The notes: generated from the sequence alone by a model not told the origin. Numbered from the stretch's first letter, positions 1 through 8,739 are shown. The stretch: DNA of 64,000 bases from Blautia massiliensis (ex Durand et al. 2017) (GCF_001487165.1 NZ_LN913006.1:3338045-3402044), one strand, 5' to 3'. Made by a program: numbers and translations.

Positions 1-235
1 CACCTGTTTTCAGAGGTAAAACTCTGCTCTCTGCCAGTACAAAATTATACTGCCTCCCTGTAACGTGGGAATGACGATGAAGCCTACTGCATGAAGATCC
101 ATGGTTCAGTCCACTGCTCGAGGGCTACTTCCACAGTTCAGTCACGAAGATTCTCACCGGCCATCTTCTCTCTGTGCATCCGGAGACTGTGTACTACTCC
201 CTGTCATTGCATTTAGTAAATATGGATAAAAATTT
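1..235 (-). promoter_or_regulatory. T-box riboswitch leader (partial, gene off left edge)
   Basis: Read on the minus strand, this stretch has the layout of a T-box leader, which senses uncharged tRNA and controls an amino-acid or tRNA-synthetase gene. It shows GGGAGTAGTA (the AGTA side of the specifier loop), then AGAGAG and GGTGAGAA (the upper stem I elements), later GTAGGCTTCATCG and CGTTACAGGGA, and finally AAAACAGGTG exactly at the window edge, which is how the conserved T-box core begins. CACAGT pairs with ACTGTG in stem I; the opposite loop reads GAAGTAG, so by alignment with the known glyQS leader the specifier would be GTA (valine). The identity of the regulated gene (perhaps valS) is inferred, because it lies outside the window. 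Confidence 0.72.
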
Positions 236-241
236 TCTATC

Positions 242-270
242 ATTATAATATAAAATATCGGAACTGTCAA
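242..270 (-). promoter_or_regulatory. Consensus sigma-A promoter for the T-box transcript
   Basis: On the minus strand a perfect TTGACA (265-270) and perfect TATAAT (242-247) are separated by 17 nt. Transcription would start near 235, just upstream of the T-box stem I. The -35 box lies inside the left arm of the inverted repeat at 255-327. Confidence 0.85.
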
Positions 271-327
271 TCAAAAATCCTGATAGCTCAACGGGTGAGC
301 CGGGGATTACGATAACAGTTCCGATAT
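255..327. repeat. 13-bp inverted repeat forming an imperfect long hairpin
   Basis: ATATCGGAACTGT (255-267) is the exact reverse complement of 315-327. Nested pairs AATCC/GGATT and GCTCA/TGAGC extend the structure towards a central ACGG loop. It sits between the 3' end of the CBS-domain gene (transcribed leftwards) and the T-box promoter, so it could end the former transcript. There is no clear U-tract, and its left arm contains the -35 box of the T-box promoter. Confidence 0.55.
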
Positions 328-399
328 GGATGATATTACGTATTAAATATTTTTTCGGTACATCAGCTGTTTCTTGTTACGGAGCTGGAGTATGCTTAC

Positions 400-1692
400 T
401 CAGGATTCGGTATTATCCAGTGTTTCAGGATCTTTTTCCGGAAGGTAGACATGCACTTTCTCGATACGGTTTTTATCCAGCTTTTCTACGATCAGACGGA
501 TTCCGTCCTCTGTGATCACTTCGTCACCGGCAACAGGCAGACGATCCAGATGTTCGATGATAAATCCACCCAGGGAATCATAATCCTCGGAATCCAGTTC
601 CGTATCCAGATGATCATTTACGTCATCCAGATGCATGGAACCTTCGATGATATATTCCCGGTCGGAAATCTTCTGGACAAGCTCGTCCTCCTTCTCATCG
701 TATTCGTCATGAATCTCACCCACGATCTCCTCCAGGATATCCTCCAGTGTAATCAGTCCGGCCATATCACCGTATTCATCCAGTACAATGGCAATGTTGA
801 AGGTGGAGTCCTTCATTTCCACAAGAAGATCGGAAATGCTTTTTGTTTCGTAAGTGAAATGCGGCTTTCGGAGGAAATGATCGATAACAAATTCCTCATT
901 TTTGTCGTAAAGAAGAAGATCCTTCATGTTGATGATTCCTACAATGTTGTTCTGGCTGTCCTTATAAACCGGCAGACGTGTGAACTTATCCTCGCGGAAA
1001 ATATCGATCAGCTCATCATAGGTGGATTCCACATCCGCAAAGGTAACATGTACTCTTGGAACCATGATATCCTTGGCTGTGGCATCTCCAAGATCAAACA
1101 CATTGTAGATCATTTCTTTTTCGTCGGATTCAATGACACCGTCCTCATGGCTGACGTCCACGATAGTACGAAGCTCCTCCTCGGTCATGGCCTTGCTGGC
1201 TGCATCCGGATCCACACGCATCAGGCGCATCACACCTCTTGAAAAGAGATTGATGATAAAGATCACCGGTGTCATGATAGTCATAAGAAATTTAAAGACC
1301 GGTATATAGCGGAGGGTGATCTTTTCAGAGTTAATGGTTGCGTAGTTCTTGGGGGTGATCTCACCGAAGATCAGGATCAGAACCGTCAGGATCACCGTCA
1401 CGATGCTGACCATATAGCCGCCAAAGCTGTATGCAAGTGTGGTTGCAAGGGAAGAAGCCGAAATGTTCACAATGTTGTTTCCGATGAGAATCGCACTGAG
1501 AAGCTTGGGCGTCTGGTTCTCCAGGATATCGAGAGCCATGGCTGCACGCTTGTTTCCCTCGTCTGCAAGAGAGCGGAGACGGATCTTGTTTACCGACATC
1601 AGCGCGGTTTCGTTAGATGAGAAAAAGGCTGACAATGCCAGCAGAATAAGTAATATGATTATCTGGTAAGTGTCGCTAGGGTCCACTTTCAA
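400..1692 (-). CDS. CNNM/CBS-domain membrane protein (HlyC/CorC family)
   Basis: A 430-residue protein with the order expected for the HlyC/CorC (CNNM-related) family: an N-terminal DUF21 region with about four hydrophobic segments (residues 10-165; FFSSNETAL and GEITPK motifs), a CBS-domain pair (about 200-330; DIMVPR and GLITLEDILEEIVGEI), and a C-terminal CorC/HlyC transporter-associated domain. Family members are linked to Mg2+ or Co2+ efflux; the older hemolysin name is doubtful. The start is TTG, supported by AAAGGAG six bases upstream; no other plausible in-frame start precedes the first membrane segment. It is monocistronic with its own promoter. Confidence 0.88.
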   Translation of the reverse strand: MKVDPSDTYQIIILLILLALSAFFSSNETALMSVNKIRLRSLADEGNKRAAMALDILENQTPKLLSAILIGNNIVNISASSLATTLAYSFGGYMVSIVTVILTVLILIFGEITPKNYATINSEKITLRYIPVFKFLMTIMTPVIFIINLFSRGVMRLMRVDPDAASKAMTEEELRTIVDVSHEDGVIESDEKEMIYNVFDLGDATAKDIMVPRVHVTFADVESTYDELIDIFREDKFTRLPVYKDSQNNIVGIINMKDLLLYDKNEEFVIDHFLRKPHFTYETKSISDLLVEMKDSTFNIAIVLDEYGDMAGLITLEDILEEIVGEIHDEYDEKEDELVQKISDREYIIEGSMHLDDVNDHLDTELDSEDYDSLGGFIIEHLDRLPVAGDEVITEDGIRLIVEKLDKNRIEKVHVYLPEKDPETLDNTES

Positions 1693-1747
1693 TATTCACT
1701 CCTTTAAAAATAAGATTATTTGGTTAAAAATATACAGATACTCCCAC

Positions 1748-1776
1748 ATTATATACGTTTTACTGGATTTTGGCAA
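1748..1776 (-). promoter_or_regulatory. Promoter of the CBS-domain gene
   Basis: Minus strand TTGCCA (1771-1776), 17-nt spacer, TATAAT (1748-1753), about 50 nt upstream of the TTG start. Confidence 0.7.
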
Positions 1777-1836
1777 GAGCCGGACCGGTACAGCGCATAT
1801 AGATATATGGAAAAAATACGAAAATAAGTCTGCTTC

Positions 1837-1865
1837 TTGACAAAAGAGTAAGTTCAGACTAACAT
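1837..1865 (+). promoter_or_regulatory. Promoter of the ABC/FtsX operon
   Basis: TTGACA (1837-1842), 17-nt spacer, TAACAT (1860-1865). An alternating ATATATGTATATTCATATATA tract follows within the leader and could hold a regulator site, which is speculative. Confidence 0.6.
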
Positions 1866-1918
1866 ATATGTATATTCATATATAAAGAAGAACGGTATAG
1901 GAATGGAAGGAGAGGTTT

Positions 1919-2617
1919 ATGTTTCTGGAGATAAAAGGAATCAAAAAATCCTTCGGGGCAGGAGAGAGCCATGTAGATGTTCTGAAGGGAATCGATCTTG
2001 AGATTGAAAAGGGAGAATTTTGTGTGCTTCTGGGGCCGTCCGGTTCCGGGAAATCCACGCTGCTAAACATTATTGGCGGCATTGACGGAGCAGATGCAGG
2101 AAGCATTACCATTCAGGGAGAACAGCTGGAGGATATGAATGAAAAGAAGCTTTCCCTCTACCGCAGAAAACATCTGGGATATATTTTTCAGATGTATAAT
2201 CTGATTCCCAATCTGACTGTGAGGGAGAATATTGAAGTTGGTGCTTATTTAAGTGACAGACCGCTGGATGTGGATGAACTGCTGGAGACACTGGGACTTT
2301 ATGAACATCAGCGGAAGCTTCCGAACCAGCTTTCGGGAGGTCAGCAGCAGAGAACTGCTATTGGACGTGCCATTGTAAAAAATCCGGATATCCTGCTTTG
2401 TGATGAGCCTACCGGCGCTCTGGACTACAACACCTCCAAGGAAATCCTGAAGCTGATCGAAACAGTCAATCACAAATACGGAAATACTATAGTCATGGTT
2501 ACTCATAACGATGCCATCAAGGATATGGCAGACCGTGTGGTAAAGCTTCGTGACGGGATGATCCGCAGAAACTATCAGAATGAGCAGAAGATTCCGGCTG
2601 CTGACCTGGAATGGTAA
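1919..2617 (+). CDS. ABC transporter ATP-binding protein (MacB/LolD-like)
   Basis: This 232-residue ATPase has a Walker A GPSGSGKST (about 39-47), Q-loop (GYIFQMYNLIP), ABC signature LSGGQQQR, Walker B ILLCDEPTGALD and a switch histidine in MVTHN. The LDYNTS segment and the absence of fused membrane helices place it with the MacB/LolD/FtsE group, whose partners are FtsX-type permeases. It is preceded by a good site (GGAAGGAGAGG) and followed 9 nt later by the permease gene, so the two form one operon. The cargo is unknown: relatives export peptides or sense antimicrobial peptides, but no sensor kinase lies next to it. Confidence 0.92.
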   Translation: MFLEIKGIKKSFGAGESHVDVLKGIDLEIEKGEFCVLLGPSGSGKSTLLNIIGGIDGADAGSITIQGEQLEDMNEKKLSLYRRKHLGYIFQMYNLIPNLTVRENIEVGAYLSDRPLDVDELLETLGLYEHQRKLPNQLSGGQQQRTAIGRAIVKNPDILLCDEPTGALDYNTSKEILKLIETVNHKYGNTIVMVTHNDAIKDMADRVVKLRDGMIRRNYQNEQKIPAADLEW

Positions 2618-2626
2618 GGGGGCATT

Positions 2627-4942
2627 ATGAAGAATCCTTTACGTAAACGTATCCCCAGGGAACTGAAGGGGGAATTTGGAAAATATCTGGTGGTTTTCCT
2701 GCTGATGGTATTGACCATCGGGTTTGTGTCCGGCTTTCTGGTAGCCGATGGAAGCATGCTGAAGGCTTATAATGAGAGCTTTGATAAATATAACATCGAA
2801 AACGGAAATTTTCGTACTGCGGAAAAGATTTACAGTTCTCAGTGGAAGGGTATTGAAGCTGCCGGTGTTAAGCTTTATGAGAACTACTATATAGAAGAAG
2901 ATCTGGATAACGGAAGCACCATGCGTTTTTTTAAAAACCGTGAGAAGGTGAATAAGGTCTGCCTGATGAAGGGAGAAATGCCGTCAGGGCAGGGCGAGAT
3001 CGCCATTGACCGTATGTATGCGGATAACAACAGTCTTAAGGTAGGAGATACCCTGATCAGAGGTGAAAAATCCTGGAAGATCACAGGTCTGGTGGCACTT
3101 TCGGATTACAGTGCCCTGTTTCAGAATAATAATGATTCCATGTTTGATTCTGTAAAGTTTGGTGTGGCGATCGTAGCTCCGGAGGAATTTGAAAACCTGG
3201 ATCAGGAAAAGCTCCGGTACAATTATGCATGGATATATGATCATCAGCCAAAGAACGAAAAAGAGGAGAAGAAAGTTTCCGAAAATCTCATGGAAGACAT
3301 TGGCAAAGTGGTAGCTCTGGAAACCTTTGTCCCACGTTATCTTAACCAGGCGATCATTTTCACCGGCGATGATATGGGCGGAGACAGGGCAATGGTCATC
3401 ACGCTTCTTTATATTGTGATCGTGATCATGGCTTTTGTGTTTGGAATTACCATCAGCAATACGATCCGAAAGGAAGCCGGTGTTATCGGTACGTTACGTG
3501 CATCCGGTTATACCAGACGGGAGCTGGTCCTTCATTATATGACGCTTCCGGTTCTGGTCACGCTGGCTGGTGCCCTGATCGGAAATATTCTTGGATATAC
3601 CGTATTTAAGGGTGTATGTGCAGACATGTATTACGGGAGCTATAGTCTGCCGACTTATGTGACCGTATGGAATGCAGATGCCTTTCTTCTTACAACCGTA
3701 GTTCCGGTCATCATTATGATACTGATCGATCATGCGGTGCTCAGGTACCGCCTGCAGCTTTCGCCTCTGAAGCTCCTGCGAAGGGATTTTTCTGGTAAAA
3801 AACAGAAACGTGCAGTGTATTTAAGCCCGAAGATAGGAATTTTTTCCAGGTTTCGCCTCCGGGTGATCTTTCAGAATGTCAGCAGTTATCTGGTGCTGTT
3901 TGTGGGAGTCATTTTTGCAAATCTGCTGCTGTTTTTCGGCATGCTCCTGCCGTCTACGTTGGATCATTATCAGATGGAGATCCAGGAGAATATGCTGGCG
4001 AAATACCAGTACATACTTTCGGTTCCGGCAAGTGCCTATTCTGGGAATAAAGAGGATGCCATGAATTCTCTTCTGGAATATTATACGGATATCAGAACGG
4101 ACAATAAAGATGCGGAAAAATTTTCTGCGTATTCTTTGAATACCATGCCTGGTAAATATAAAAGTGAGGAGATCGCTTTTTACGGTGTGGAGCCTGACAG
4201 CCGGTATATCCAGGCGGATCTTTCGGGAGACGGTGTTTATATTTCCAGTGCCTATGCGGACAAATTCCGGATCAAGGAGGGCGACACCATAACTCTGAAG
4301 GAAAAATACGAGAAGGATGAGTATTCCTTTAAAGTAGATGGAATCTATGATTATGCGGCAAGCCTCTGTGTATTTATGGAAAGAGATAAACTGAATGAGG
4401 CGTTTGATCTTGGAGATGATTATTTTGGAGGATATTTCTCTGATACAGAGATCCGGGACATCCCTTCAAAATATATCGGCTCTGTCATTGATCTGGAAGC
4501 TCTTACAAAAATATCCAGGCAGCTGGATGTCTCCATGGGAGATATGATGGGAATGATGTATGGATTTTCCGTGATCATTTTCCTGGTGGTGATCTATCTG
4601 CTTTCCAAGGTCATCATCGAAAAAAATGCCCAGTCGATTTCCATGACCAAGATCCTGGGTTATACAAATGGTGAGATCAGCCGTTTGTATATACTTTCCA
4701 CATCATTTGTGGTGGTGTTCTGCCTGCTGTTAAGCCTTCCGGTTGAACGGCAGATCATGGAAGTGCTGTTCCGCGAGATGATGCTTTCCAGTATTTCGGG
4801 ATGGATCACCATGTGGGTGGATCCCATGATCTATGTGAAAATGACAGCGATCGGAATCACAGCCTATGCAGTGGTAGCAGTGCTGGAATTCCGGAGGATC
4901 CGTCATGTGCCCATGGATGAAGCGCTGAAAAATGTGGAATAA
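2627..4942 (+). CDS. FtsX-like ABC transporter permease
   Basis: A 771-residue permease with one N-terminal membrane helix (about 20-40), a large extracytoplasmic region, a first FtsX core of three helices (about 255-385), a fourth helix near 425, a second extracytoplasmic region, and a final FtsX core of three helices (about 635-760). This two-FtsX architecture matches DUF214-type permeases that pair with MacB/LolD ATPases. GGGGG four bases before the ATG gives the start. It is translationally close to the ATPase just upstream. The substrate cannot be read from the sequence. No terminator with a U-tract is obvious directly after the stop. Confidence 0.88.
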   Translation: MKNPLRKRIPRELKGEFGKYLVVFLLMVLTIGFVSGFLVADGSMLKAYNESFDKYNIENGNFRTAEKIYSSQWKGIEAAGVKLYENYYIEEDLDNGSTMRFFKNREKVNKVCLMKGEMPSGQGEIAIDRMYADNNSLKVGDTLIRGEKSWKITGLVALSDYSALFQNNNDSMFDSVKFGVAIVAPEEFENLDQEKLRYNYAWIYDHQPKNEKEEKKVSENLMEDIGKVVALETFVPRYLNQAIIFTGDDMGGDRAMVITLLYIVIVIMAFVFGITISNTIRKEAGVIGTLRASGYTRRELVLHYMTLPVLVTLAGALIGNILGYTVFKGVCADMYYGSYSLPTYVTVWNADAFLLTTVVPVIIMILIDHAVLRYRLQLSPLKLLRRDFSGKKQKRAVYLSPKIGIFSRFRLRVIFQNVSSYLVLFVGVIFANLLLFFGMLLPSTLDHYQMEIQENMLAKYQYILSVPASAYSGNKEDAMNSLLEYYTDIRTDNKDAEKFSAYSLNTMPGKYKSEEIAFYGVEPDSRYIQADLSGDGVYISSAYADKFRIKEGDTITLKEKYEKDEYSFKVDGIYDYAASLCVFMERDKLNEAFDLGDDYFGGYFSDTEIRDIPSKYIGSVIDLEALTKISRQLDVSMGDMMGMMYGFSVIIFLVVIYLLSKVIIEKNAQSISMTKILGYTNGEISRLYILSTSFVVVFCLLLSLPVERQIMEVLFREMMLSSISGWITMWVDPMIYVKMTAIGITAYAVVAVLEFRRIRHVPMDEALKNVE

Positions 4943-5042
4943 TATGTGACATCTGTATATATATCTGGAAAAATAATTCAGGATATCCGGAAATTTTACA
5001 GAATATGCAACAGGATCAGGAGTATGTGTGGTTTAACTGAAT

Positions 5043-5060
5043 GCGGATGTTTTTATCCGC
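5043..5060. repeat. Short intergenic hairpin GCGGAT-N6-ATCCGC (copy 1)
   Basis: GCGGAT and ATCCGC flank a T-rich loop in the gap between the FtsX permease and the kinase gene. Similar hairpins occur at 6113 and 14255, and the pckA terminator contains the same inverted hexamer. Confidence 0.6.
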
Positions 5061-5123
5061 TTGAACAGTTATCTGTGAATAACCACATATACTCCTTAAA
5101 TATTCATAAATTTTCCGGAATAC

Positions 5124-5152
5124 TGGAAATATTACTACAAACTTGTTATAAT
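5124..5152 (+). promoter_or_regulatory. Probable promoter of the kinase gene
   Basis: TATAAT (5147-5152) is preceded by TGT, an extended -10, and by a weak -35 TGGAAA at 5124. The rest of the 4943-5207 gap shows only the hairpin at 5043 and AT-rich sequence. Confidence 0.5.
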
Positions 5153-5207
5153 AATCCCATACTTCCCGTTGGAGGGAATAATTCAAACAGGAAATCAGGT
5201 GAGGAAC

Positions 5208-5585
5208 ATGGCAGGCAGAAAGAAGGATCCGCTGTATAAAAGCTTCGGATATGCGTTTCAGGGGATTTTTACCTGCATCCGCAAGGAAAGAAATATGAAG
5301 ATCCACTGTATGGTGGCAGCGCTTGTGGTGATCGTAGGACTGATCCTTGGGATTTCCGTGACAGAGTGGTGCATCTGCCTGGGGCTGTTCGGAATGGTGA
5401 TGGCGCTGGAGCTGGTGAATACGGCAGTGGAAGCTGTTGTGGATCTGGTCACAGAGGAACGTCACCCACTGGCAAAGATCGCCAAGGACACAGCGGCCGG
5501 AGCAGTACTGATCGCAGCGATCATGGCAGCGATCGTCGGACTGATCATTTTTGTTCCCAAGGGACTTGTTTTTCTGGGAATATGA
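5208..5585 (+). CDS. dgkA: Diacylglycerol/undecaprenol kinase (DgkA family)
   Basis: A 125-residue integral membrane kinase with three hydrophobic segments and the family signature ELVNTAVEAVVDL (about 70-82), including the conserved Glu, Asn and Glu that bind ATP-Mg. Gram-positive members phosphorylate undecaprenol (or diacylglycerol) to recycle cell-wall carrier lipid. I chose the ATG at 5208 because AGGTGAGG lies four bases upstream; a TTG further up would add 13 residues but has poorer support. The next gene starts about 95 nt later, across a perfect palindrome CCGGCAGCTGCCGG at 5645-5658. Confidence 0.9.
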   Translation: MAGRKKDPLYKSFGYAFQGIFTCIRKERNMKIHCMVAALVVIVGLILGISVTEWCICLGLFGMVMALELVNTAVEAVVDLVTEERHPLAKIAKDTAAGAVLIAAIMAAIVGLIIFVPKGLVFLGI

Positions 5586-5680
5586 CAGGAACAGAAAACT
5601 TTTGTTTCAGGATAGGGTCTGGTGTCGGACTGTGATGTGATGGTCCGGCAGCTGCCGGTTTTAGGAAAGGAGAAAATATT

Positions 5681-6106
5681 ATGGAATTAGGTGAAGGACT
5701 GAAGAAAATTTTACTGGTGGGTATTGGTACAGCAGCAGTGACAGCAGAGAAATCCAAAGAAATCCTGGATGAACTGGTAAAAAAGGGTGAGCTTACGGTT
5801 GAACAGGGTAAGGTTCTTAATCAGGAGCTGAAGCATAACATCAAATCAACGGTTAAGACAGCTGCTGATTCTGTAAAGGAATCTGCAGCCAGAAAGAATG
5901 ATCAGGAAGAACTGAAGGCAACGATTTCCAGGCTGACACCGGAGCAGCTGGCTGCTGTGAAGGCGCAGATCGAGCGCATGCAGGCCGAGGCTGCTGAGGA
6001 GAAAGCCGAGACAGCAGAAGAACCGGCAGAGGAAGCTGTACAGGAAGCTTCTGCGGAAACAGAAAATGCAGAAGATACCGGGAGCGAAGAACAGGCAGCA
6101 GAGTAA
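5681..6106 (+). CDS. Phasin-like small protein with acidic tail
   Basis: A 141-residue protein. Residues 1-90 are predicted helical with a phasin/poly(hydroxyalkanoate)-granule-protein-like pattern (GEGLKKILLVGIGTAAVTAEK, then KKGELTVEQGKVLNQEL). A short LTPEQLAAVKAQIERMQAE helix follows, and the last 40 residues are an Ala/Glu-rich acidic tail. The start is supported by AAAGGAG. It precedes the UbiB-like kinase by about 70 nt, a pairing I recall from other Clostridia. Whether it binds lipid or polymer granules is unknown; no polymer synthase gene is nearby. Confidence 0.75.
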   Translation: MELGEGLKKILLVGIGTAAVTAEKSKEILDELVKKGELTVEQGKVLNQELKHNIKSTVKTAADSVKESAARKNDQEELKATISRLTPEQLAAVKAQIERMQAEAAEEKAETAEEPAEEAVQEASAETENAEDTGSEEQAAE

Positions 6107-6112
6107 CCGACT

Positions 6113-6131
6113 GCGGATCGCAAATATCCGC
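6113..6131. repeat. Short intergenic hairpin GCGGAT-N7-ATCCGC (copy 2)
   Basis: It lies in the gap between the phasin-like gene and the UbiB-like gene and shares ATCCGCTTGA with the copy at 5043. It lacks a U-tract, so it is probably an mRNA structure rather than a terminator. Confidence 0.6.
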
Positions 6132-6175
6132 TTGACTAAACGACAACGCAGACGAAGCAGTAAATGGAGAAGTTT

Positions 6176-7777
6176 ATGGGCAGAGAAGAAAAGGAGAAAA
6201 AAGAGAAAGGCGGATATGGAGAACGGCTGAGAGAGATCACAGCCGTTTTGAAAAAGCATGCCATTACCCGTGGTGTTTCTCCTGAGAAGCTCCGGCTCAT
6301 ACTGGAAGATCTGGGCCCAACTTATATTAAGTTGGGTCAGATCATGTCTCTTCGTTCCGATATTCTGCCGAAACGCTACTGTGACGAGCTGATGAAGCTC
6401 TGCTCAGAGGTACCGCCGATGCCTTTTTCCCAGGTGATCGAGGTACTGGAAGAGTCCATGGGCTGTCCGTGGCAGGCAGAATTTCAGCATATTGAGCAGA
6501 AACCTCTGGGAGCAGCATCGATTGCCCAGGTGCATCGGGCCACGCTGAAAACAGGTGAAGAGGTTGTGATCAAGGTTCAGCGAAAAGGAATCTATGAGAC
6601 CATGGCCAGGGATATCGGCCTGATGCATAAAGCAGTGCGCCTGATGCCGCCGGTGAGTATTAAGGGCATGGTGGATCTGAACATGGTTTTAAGTGAACTG
6701 TGGACTGTGACCCAGGAGGAGATGAATTTCCTGACGGAAGCTGCAAACATGGCAGAATTTGCAAAAAAGAACAAAGATGTGGCTTTTGTGAAAGTACCGA
6801 TCCTCTACCGTGAGTATATTTCGCCGCATATTCTTGTGATGGAATATATTGACGGTTTTGCCGTCAATGACAAGGCTGCGCTTCTGGCCAATGGTTATGA
6901 TCTTAATGAGGTCGGAACGAAATATGTGGATAATTTCATCAAACAGGTGATGGAGGATGGCTTTTTCCATGCGGATCCACATCCGGGAAACGTGCGGATC
7001 CAGGATGGAAAGATTGTCTGGATCGATATGGGAATGATGGGACGGCTTACAGAGCACGATCGTCAGCTGATCGCAGAAGCTATTGAGGGGGTTGCCATGA
7101 ACAACATCGGCAAGATCCAGGATGCGGTCCTGGCTCTTGGGGAGTTTAAAGGCAAACCGGATTCCAGCAAGCTTTATGAGGATATCCGCGGACTTATGGA
7201 GAAATACGGTACTGCGGATATGGGGAACATTGATGTGGCTGAAGTGATGGTGGACCTGATGGAGGTCATGAAAGAAAATAAGATCATGATGCCTCACGGA
7301 CTGACTATGCTTGCAAGGGGGCTGACTCATGTGGAGGGGGTTCTGGCTGAGATATGTCCGGACATCAATATGACACAGATTGCTGCGGCAAGGCTCAAGG
7401 AGCAGCTGTTCAGCAATGGGAACTGGAAGCGTGAGATCAAAAAAGAAGGAAAAAATCTTGCCTGGTCGCTGAAACGTGCAGTGGATATTCCTTCTCTGGC
7501 GGCGGATTTCCTTCAGGGCTGTATGAAAGGGCAGACGAAGATCAATCTGGATCTTCATGCCTCGGATGATCTGGCGTGGCTTTTGCGGCGGCTGGTGCGG
7601 AATATTGTGATGGGGCTGTGGGTGATGGCACTTCTGATCAGTTCCAGTATTATCTGTACTACGGATATGAAACCAAAGCTGTGGGGGATTCCGGCGTTGG
7701 GCGCCTTTGGTTATGTGTTTGCTTTTATTATTGTTTTGTATGTGTTTATCAAGCATTTCTTTTCAGGAAAAAAATAA
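6176..7777 (+). CDS. ABC1/UbiB/AarF-family protein kinase-like protein
   Basis: A 533-residue atypical kinase of the UbiB (ABC1/ADCK) family. Visible hallmarks: KLGQIMSLRSDILP (the KxGQ motif near residues 50-65), an Ala-rich nucleotide loop in PLGAASIAQVHRA, a VVIKVQR lysine, the catalytic segment HADPHPGNV, the metal-binding WIDMGMMG, and two C-terminal membrane helices. Members regulate isoprenoid lipid metabolism, and quinone synthesis in organisms that make quinones. I prefer ATG 6176 over 6164 because GGAG lies six bases upstream of 6176. An intrinsic terminator follows immediately. Confidence 0.9.
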   Translation: MGREEKEKKEKGGYGERLREITAVLKKHAITRGVSPEKLRLILEDLGPTYIKLGQIMSLRSDILPKRYCDELMKLCSEVPPMPFSQVIEVLEESMGCPWQAEFQHIEQKPLGAASIAQVHRATLKTGEEVVIKVQRKGIYETMARDIGLMHKAVRLMPPVSIKGMVDLNMVLSELWTVTQEEMNFLTEAANMAEFAKKNKDVAFVKVPILYREYISPHILVMEYIDGFAVNDKAALLANGYDLNEVGTKYVDNFIKQVMEDGFFHADPHPGNVRIQDGKIVWIDMGMMGRLTEHDRQLIAEAIEGVAMNNIGKIQDAVLALGEFKGKPDSSKLYEDIRGLMEKYGTADMGNIDVAEVMVDLMEVMKENKIMMPHGLTMLARGLTHVEGVLAEICPDINMTQIAAARLKEQLFSNGNWKREIKKEGKNLAWSLKRAVDIPSLAADFLQGCMKGQTKINLDLHASDDLAWLLRRLVRNIVMGLWVMALLISSSIICTTDMKPKLWGIPALGAFGYVFAFIIVLYVFIKHFFSGKK

Positions 7778-7827
7778 AAGACGGAGATCATTTGCAGAGT
7801 CTGCGGGATGGTTTCCGTCTTTTTTTG
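7777..7827 (+). terminator. Intrinsic terminator after the UbiB-like gene
   Basis: AAAGACGGA (7777-7785) pairs with TCCGTCTTT (7814-7822), followed by more T residues. It could also serve the convergent AraC gene. Confidence 0.85.
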
Positions 7828-7920
7828 CTGTTATGGAATTGTTTCGGTCTGCTGTTATAACTGCGATTAGGAGCCATCATCTTCCGACCGGCTGGTAAAG
7901 GACGGAGTGCGGGTGTCTGG

Positions 7921-8739
7921 TCAGGTGTAGATGGTTCCGCTGTAGGCTTTGCGGAATTCCTTTGGGGTGTAGCCGGTTCCCTGGCGGAAGTAGTTGCAGA
8001 AGGAGGGAGCGTCCCGGAAGCCGCAGGAGAGAGCTGCTTCTGTGATGGTGCAGGAGGAGGAGCAGAGAAGCTGGGCTGCCATCTGGAGGCGGTGTTTCAG
8101 GAGATATTGTTTTGGGGAGGTGTTTTCATGTTCCATGAAGATTCGGTAAAGATAGGAACGGTCGATTCCTACGTAGTGTGCCACGTCTGAGATCTGGATG
8201 GGGTAGGCATAGTTGTTTCTGATGTATTCGGAGGCTTTCTGAAAGTACAGGTTTGAGATGTCGGTCCTGCTTTCGGAGGGCTTTTTTTGCATGTCGGATA
8301 GTATCAGGAGGAGGTTTCCTGTGGAGGCAAGGTCGTTTCCGTTGTTTTCGGAAAAGGTGTCAAGGAGGCTTTGCATGTGGGTGAGGAGGCTGTTTTGCCG
8401 GGAGGGTGTTTCCGGGGTGAAGATTGGGGTGTCGGAAAATACGGTTTGTTTCAGGATTTCTTTGCAGGCGGAGCCGTCAAAGCCTGCCCAGGCATAGCTC
8501 CAGGGGTCGGAGGTGTCGGCGCGGTAGTAGATGGAGTCCATGGGGCGGATGAGAAAAGCATCACCTGCTTTCAGATGGTAGGTGTGGCCGCTGCACTGGT
8601 AGATGCCTTTGCCGTGGAAGATCACGTGGAGAAGGTAGTGTGGGCGCATGGCCGGGCCGAAGGAGTGGTTCGGGCCGCAGTCTTCCTGGCCGCAGAAGTA
8701 GACGGAGAGGGTGTGCTGTGGGTTGGGTTCTTTTTTCAT
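7921..8739 (-). CDS. AraC-family regulator (MsmR-like) with cupin sensor domain
   Basis: A 272-residue regulator with an N-terminal AraC-type cupin (about 10-95; HVIFHGKG, GDAFLIRP, PWSYAWAGFDG) and two C-terminal helix-turn-helix motifs (about 165-265; ISDVAHYVGIDRSYLYRIF and ITEAALSCGFRDAPSFCNYF). Its N-terminal domain closely follows that of the second AraC protein at 16666-17586, so the two are paralogs. It is probably a sugar-responsive activator of the alpha-galactoside cluster, an inference from relatedness and proximity. CAGGAGG nine bases before the ATG supports the start. Confidence 0.88.
   Translation of the reverse strand: MKKEPNPQHTLSVYFCGQEDCGPNHSFGPAMRPHYLLHVIFHGKGIYQCSGHTYHLKAGDAFLIRPMDSIYYRADTSDPWSYAWAGFDGSACKEILKQTVFSDTPIFTPETPSRQNSLLTHMQSLLDTFSENNGNDLASTGNLLLILSDMQKKPSESRTDISNLYFQKASEYIRNNYAYPIQISDVAHYVGIDRSYLYRIFMEHENTSPKQYLLKHRLQMAAQLLCSSSCTITEAALSCGFRDAPSFCNYFRQGTGYTPKEFRKAYSGTIYT

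Noticed and set aside
330..1242. Plus-strand frames of 61 and 263 codons at the left end
   Set aside because: Both lie opposite the CBS-domain gene, which has a promoter, ribosome site and conserved motifs on the minus strand.
4946..5239. 97-codon frame between the FtsX permease and the kinase
   Set aside because: It runs through a hairpin and a promoter, has no ribosome site and overlaps the start of dgkA.
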